DNA of 8,931 nucleotides from Chloroflexota bacterium (GTDB lineage: Bacteria > Chloroflexota > Anaerolineae > Aggregatilineales > UBA2796), in NCBI GenBank assembly GCA_003695215.1, contig RFIM01000022.1:1-8931 (forward strand). Reading direction: 5' to 3'. Of the stretch, positions 5,944-8,931 are shown one piece after another. Below the pieces are notes generated by a model. It was not told the origin of the DNA, did no database searches, and worked only from the letters and a program-made list of their open reading frames with translations. Numbering within the stretch: position 1 is the stretch's first letter; each line of letters starts with the position of its first letter. The position numbers and the translations under genes are program-made.

Positions 5944-8727
5944 CTAGTCCTCTTCGAAGCCGTAGCTCGTGAATTTCAGACTACGGCTATTCTCATTGAT
6001 ATCGCGCATCAGGCTCTCATCAAAGCCCTCGGCGCGTCTGGCGCTGATCTCCAGCTCTAGCTCCACCTGAGCATCTGAGAAGTTCAGAAAATGCTTCAGA
6101 ATTTCTTCGACAACACTGCTCATCTCAGCGTTAGCATGCAGCGGATTGAGCTTGACCCTGCCGTGATAGCGCCTCTTCACGATTGGCAAAGGCTGCGCCG
6201 TGTGCACCTCATCCGAACTAGCCGAGCGCTCAGGCACCTCAAGGCCGAACCTGAACGGAATTGCCGACGAGGCCGCAGCTGGCTGCGCCGCCTCAAGCTG
6301 CGCCCGCGCCACCTCAGGGCGCACAATGACCGCCTCCTCGCTCAGCTGCACGTCCGCCTGGCTGCCCAGCACCAAGCCTTCGTACTTGCCATTCTCCCGA
6401 ACGCGCCGCGCATAGCCCAGCAGCCCTTCCTTCACGCTCTCCCTGACGGCATGCAGCAATGCTTCGCCGTTCAGCAGGCGCGGGAAATAAACATACTGCG
6501 TGAAGTGGCCCCACAGCTGCTTCAAATTCCAGTGCTGATTCTCACCCCAAGTGTGTTGCTTCAAAACGTTGAGCAAGGCCTGCGATGAAAGACTGCGAAT
6601 CAGCAGCTCATCTTGATTGAGTACGCTCATCGCCCTGCGGTAAAAGTCATCCGTGCCCTTGAGCGTATACGCCACGAACTCGACTGTGTCGTCGCGTTGC
6701 ATCGGCACGATCAGCAGCGAGTAGGTCTCATTCATGCGCGCTTCGACCGTCTCATTGGCTTCCTTCAGCCGCGCCTCTACCTGACGCTCCTGCTGCGCGT
6801 CCAAATTCAGCTGCTCGCGATCGTTCTTGATGGACTGCCAGGCCAGGTAGCTGCGCAGCGCGCTCTCCCAATTTGCAGCAGCCCTGGCCTCCGGCGCAAT
6901 GAACAGCAGCATGTTACGATGCACGCGCGCTGTATCGCCGCGCGTTTCGTAATACTTCCGCACCTCTGCTTTCACCTTACTCTGCCCTTCCGACGACGTC
7001 ATTCTGCTCACTAGCAGCTCGCGCGGATCCAAGACGATCAAGCAGGCCTCTTGTTCATCAGGCACATCGCCCGACTCCCGCGGCGCCACATGCACCCGAA
7101 TTCCCTGCGGCCGCCTCAATTCCCGCAGCCGACGCCGCGCCTCCTCGCAGACCTGCTCGGCTCTGAGCATCTGAGCGCGCTCTTCAGCCACCCGATTGAC
7201 TGTTGGCCGCGTATCATACCAATAGCGCGTGCCATCAGTGTACAAGTACACCGACTCGTTGCTCAGCCGATGCAGCGCATCGTTGAAGATCGAAACGCTC
7301 TTATTAGGCTGCACCACAGCTAGGCGAATGCGCTTCTCGTCAATGCCGCGCTGCTGTTGCGTGGCCGGCGCGCTAGCCATGAAAATCGCCCGCGCCACCC
7401 GACGGCACGCCTGCTCATTCCCCAGCATCTGGACCTCTCGATCAATCTGATAGGCTTTGGACTTATCCCCGTCTACGTCACTGTCCACAATCGGGCCCCA
7501 GTTATCAGGCAGATAGCCCAGCAGCTCGTCGCGCACATGAGCATCGTCCAAAGGCACTGAGCTCGGCATGATCATCAGGTCTTGATTGCCGCTCTGCCAC
7601 AGCTGATGAATAACCGCCGCCATCAAGCTCAATAGGCCGCGCGTGCGCTGAAAATTCTCTAACGTCGCCCAATGCTCATACAGCCGCGTCATCAGCTCAG
7701 GGTGAATCGGATAAGTCTGGCGCATCAGCTCTAAATAATCGCTATTGGAAGCGTCCAGCGGAAATTCGCTCTTGTTTTGCTTGTATATATTGTGGAAGGC
7801 GCGGATCACGGCATCGCGCGCCTTCTCATCGACCTGTTCTGTGAACAGGCGCCGCCGCACAATGGCGAAGCTCTCATAAGGCGTGATCGGCTTCCAAACC
7901 GACTCCACGCGCCCGACGATCTTGGCAAGCATTTGTTGCGCCGATCGACCGCCCTCCCCGCCGATCTCGATATTGCTATCCGGAATCGAGATCAGCAGCA
8001 GCGAGCGGCTGGAGCGCTTGACGGCCTCAGTCAGCACCTGCATGAAGGTCATGACCGAGTCGAATGAGCCTGAAGGCAGCTTCTCGTTATTCCCATAGAT
8101 GTTGCGCGCGTAGGCGATTAATTCGTCGATGATGATCAGCACAGGGCTGTGGCGCTCCAAAATCTCCAACATCGTCTCCGCGCCCGGGCTAACACCCGCC
8201 TGATCCGCAATCCTCACCGCGTCGTAGGCCTCCAAGCCGCCGATCTGATAGGCCAGATCGCCCCACATCGTGTTGACTGTGCAGTCAGGATACTGCCGCG
8301 GCTTGGTCGCATCGCTGTTCGAGCCGACGAAGACAGCCCGCCGCGCCTTCAGCCGCGCATTCAGATCGCCTATACGCTCTATCAGCGCCGCGCCGCCCGC
8401 AACCTGCGCGAGCGGCAGATTGTCGCTCATGTGGTAGAGCGCCAACATGCTGTGCGTCTTGCCGCCGCCAAAATTAGTCTGCAGCTGGACGACAGGATTG
8501 CCGCCAAGCCCTCGCAGGCGGTTGTAGCCCATCACCAGCAGGTTGATCAGCCCTTCCGTCAGGTATGTGCGGCGGAAAAATTCGTACGGATCCCGATATT
8601 CGTTCTGCGCCTCGCCGCTCATCACGGCCGCCAAATCAGCCGCAAATTTGTCTTTGCTGTAGCGCCCACTGTAAACCTCAAGATGTGGTTGGATCACCTT
8701 GCGCCACGGCAATAATTGATCTGGCAT
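5944..8727 (-). CDS. DUF499 P-loop ATPase (anti-phage methylase/ATPase system)
   Basis: A 927-aa AAA-type ATPase of the DUF499 family. Walker A is TNFGGGKTH (Lys90, Thr91) and Walker B is VLIIIDEL (Asp201, Glu202). Further DUF499 hallmarks are TYPIHPEL (338-345) and FQRTRGLLSLM (359-369), where the Arg residues could act as fingers. A charged, probably coiled-coil stretch lies at about 640-668. A C-terminal domain ends in NSRSLKFTSYGFEED. The family is usually about 1000 aa, so this copy is slightly short but has both ends. It is normally encoded with a DUF1156 DNA methylase, as here (43 bases upstream), and often with a helicase, in systems annotated as anti-phage (Hma-like). It is cytoplasmic and thought to power DNA recognition or remodelling; its exact role is unknown. 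The start at 8727 was chosen over an in-frame ATG at 8760 because of the ribosome site at 8734-8739. Confidence 0.9.
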   Translation of the reverse strand: MPDQLLPWRKVIQPHLEVYSGRYSKDKFAADLAAVMSGEAQNEYRDPYEFFRRTYLTEGLINLLVMGYNRLRGLGGNPVVQLQTNFGGGKTHSMLALYHMSDNLPLAQVAGGAALIERIGDLNARLKARRAVFVGSNSDATKPRQYPDCTVNTMWGDLAYQIGGLEAYDAVRIADQAGVSPGAETMLEILERHSPVLIIIDELIAYARNIYGNNEKLPSGSFDSVMTFMQVLTEAVKRSSRSLLLISIPDSNIEIGGEGGRSAQQMLAKIVGRVESVWKPITPYESFAIVRRRLFTEQVDEKARDAVIRAFHNIYKQNKSEFPLDASNSDYLELMRQTYPIHPELMTRLYEHWATLENFQRTRGLLSLMAAVIHQLWQSGNQDLMIMPSSVPLDDAHVRDELLGYLPDNWGPIVDSDVDGDKSKAYQIDREVQMLGNEQACRRVARAIFMASAPATQQQRGIDEKRIRLAVVQPNKSVSIFNDALHRLSNESVYLYTDGTRYWYDTRPTVNRVAEERAQMLRAEQVCEEARRRLRELRRPQGIRVHVAPRESGDVPDEQEACLIVLDPRELLVSRMTSSEGQSKVKAEVRKYYETRGDTARVHRNMLLFIAPEARAAANWESALRSYLAWQSIKNDREQLNLDAQQERQVEARLKEANETVEARMNETYSLLIVPMQRDDTVEFVAYTLKGTDDFYRRAMSVLNQDELLIRSLSSQALLNVLKQHTWGENQHWNLKQLWGHFTQYVYFPRLLNGEALLHAVRESVKEGLLGYARRVRENGKYEGLVLGSQADVQLSEEAVIVRPEVARAQLEAAQPAAASSAIPFRFGLEVPERSASSDEVHTAQPLPIVKRRYHGRVKLNPLHANAEMSSVVEEILKHFLNFSDAQVELELEISARRAEGFDESLMRDINENSRSLKFTSYGFEED

Positions 8728-8733
8728 GACTCG

Positions 8734-8739
8734 CTCCTC
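8734..8739 (-). promoter_or_regulatory. Ribosome site that sets the DUF499 start
   Basis: GAGGAG on the minus strand lies 6 bases before the ATG at 8727. The upstream ATG at 8760 has no purine-rich site before it. The conserved DUF499 opening (LLPWRKVIQPH) begins 4 residues after the chosen start. Confidence 0.75.
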
Positions 8740-8770
8740 ATTGAATGATGATTCCATCATAGGTTAGGGA

Positions 8771-8931
8771 TCACTCTTCGCGATCGCCCGCCAATAACTC
8801 AGGCTGTTGTGGCCCCTGCATCTGCCTGGCCAGCACCACGATGTGCAGCCAGCTGCTGACCAACGCGTTGTACCAAAAGCCGAGCTCGGCCCATCCCTTG
8901 CGCTCGCAAATGCTATAGAGCCGATAGGCCA
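8771..8931 (-). CDS. DUF1156 DNA methylase, C-terminal 52 residues (5' end missing)
   Basis: The frame is open from the right edge (first full codon at 8929) to TGA at 8773-8771. The visible part begins AYRLYSICERKGWAE and continues FWYNALVSSWLHI, which is the characteristic C-terminus of DUF1156 adenine-specific DNA methylases; those usually contain a DPPY-type catalytic motif that is not in this window. Such a methylase would mark host DNA while partner proteins act on unmodified invading DNA. It is 43 bases upstream of the DUF499 gene on the same strand and is probably co-transcribed with it. The assignment rests on a short segment, strengthened by the DUF499 partner. Confidence 0.8.
   Translation of the reverse strand, partial: AYRLYSICERKGWAELGFWYNALVSSWLHIVVLARQMQGPQQPELLAGDREE

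Noticed and set aside
8149..8715. 188-aa open frame on the + strand
   Set aside because: It is antisense to the Walker A and Walker B region of the DUF499 ATPase and shows no domain.
8728..8760. Upstream in-frame ATG at 8760 as DUF499 start
   Set aside because: It has no ribosome site, and the extra 11 residues are not family-like; GAGGAG fits the ATG at 8727.
8745..8760. Short palindrome ATGAT-GATTCC-ATCAT between the DUF1156 and DUF499 genes
   Set aside because: Five-bp arms are expected by chance, and part of it comes from neighbouring ATG triplets.

Overview
The window looks like chromosomal DNA of a single-membrane bacterium, most likely a Chloroflexota member of the Anaerolineae type. 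This rests on an LPxTG-anchored DUF11 surface protein next to its sortase, a very short Flp-type pilin, an NDUFA9-like SDR, moderately high GC, and non-ATG starts. The phylum is an inference from gene content. No rRNA, tRNA, CRISPR array, transposase or integrase was seen.

Layout: the left part (1-2509, + strand) holds the 3' end of a large secreted adhesin-like protein made of DUF7933/DUF11-type beta-sandwich repeats and ending in an LPATG sorting signal. A hairpin follows, then a sortase with a complete His/Cys/Arg catalytic set. This is a substrate-enzyme pair. From 2531 onward every gene is on the - strand: a small DUF4926 protein, a 50-aa Flp-type pilin with its own promoter and terminator, and an NDUFA9-like SDR in which the catalytic Tyr position is Phe. 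Next come an MBOAT acyltransferase, a 39-aa single-pass membrane microprotein directly upstream of it, a DUF499 P-loop ATPase, and the last 52 residues of a DUF1156 DNA methylase.

Two systems stand out. First, the microprotein at 5757-5876 ends in the hexapeptide WIYQGF. This closely resembles the C-terminal acyl-shuttle motif of DltX, in which a Tyr receives an acyl group from the MBOAT protein and passes it to an extracellular transferase. With the MBOAT four bases downstream, this looks like the membrane core of a Dlt-like envelope-polymer acylation pathway. No DltA, DltC or DltD homologue lies in the window. Second, the DUF1156 methylase and DUF499 ATPase form the core pair of a predicted anti-phage methylase/ATPase system; the rest lies beyond the right edge or is missing. 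The two systems are on one strand and only 67 bases apart, so they may share a transcript, although they probably act independently.

Non-coding content: near-perfect hairpins without a good U-tract sit at the ends of four genes. The longest gene-free stretch is about 175 bases (3074-3247), and it holds a promoter and a terminator.
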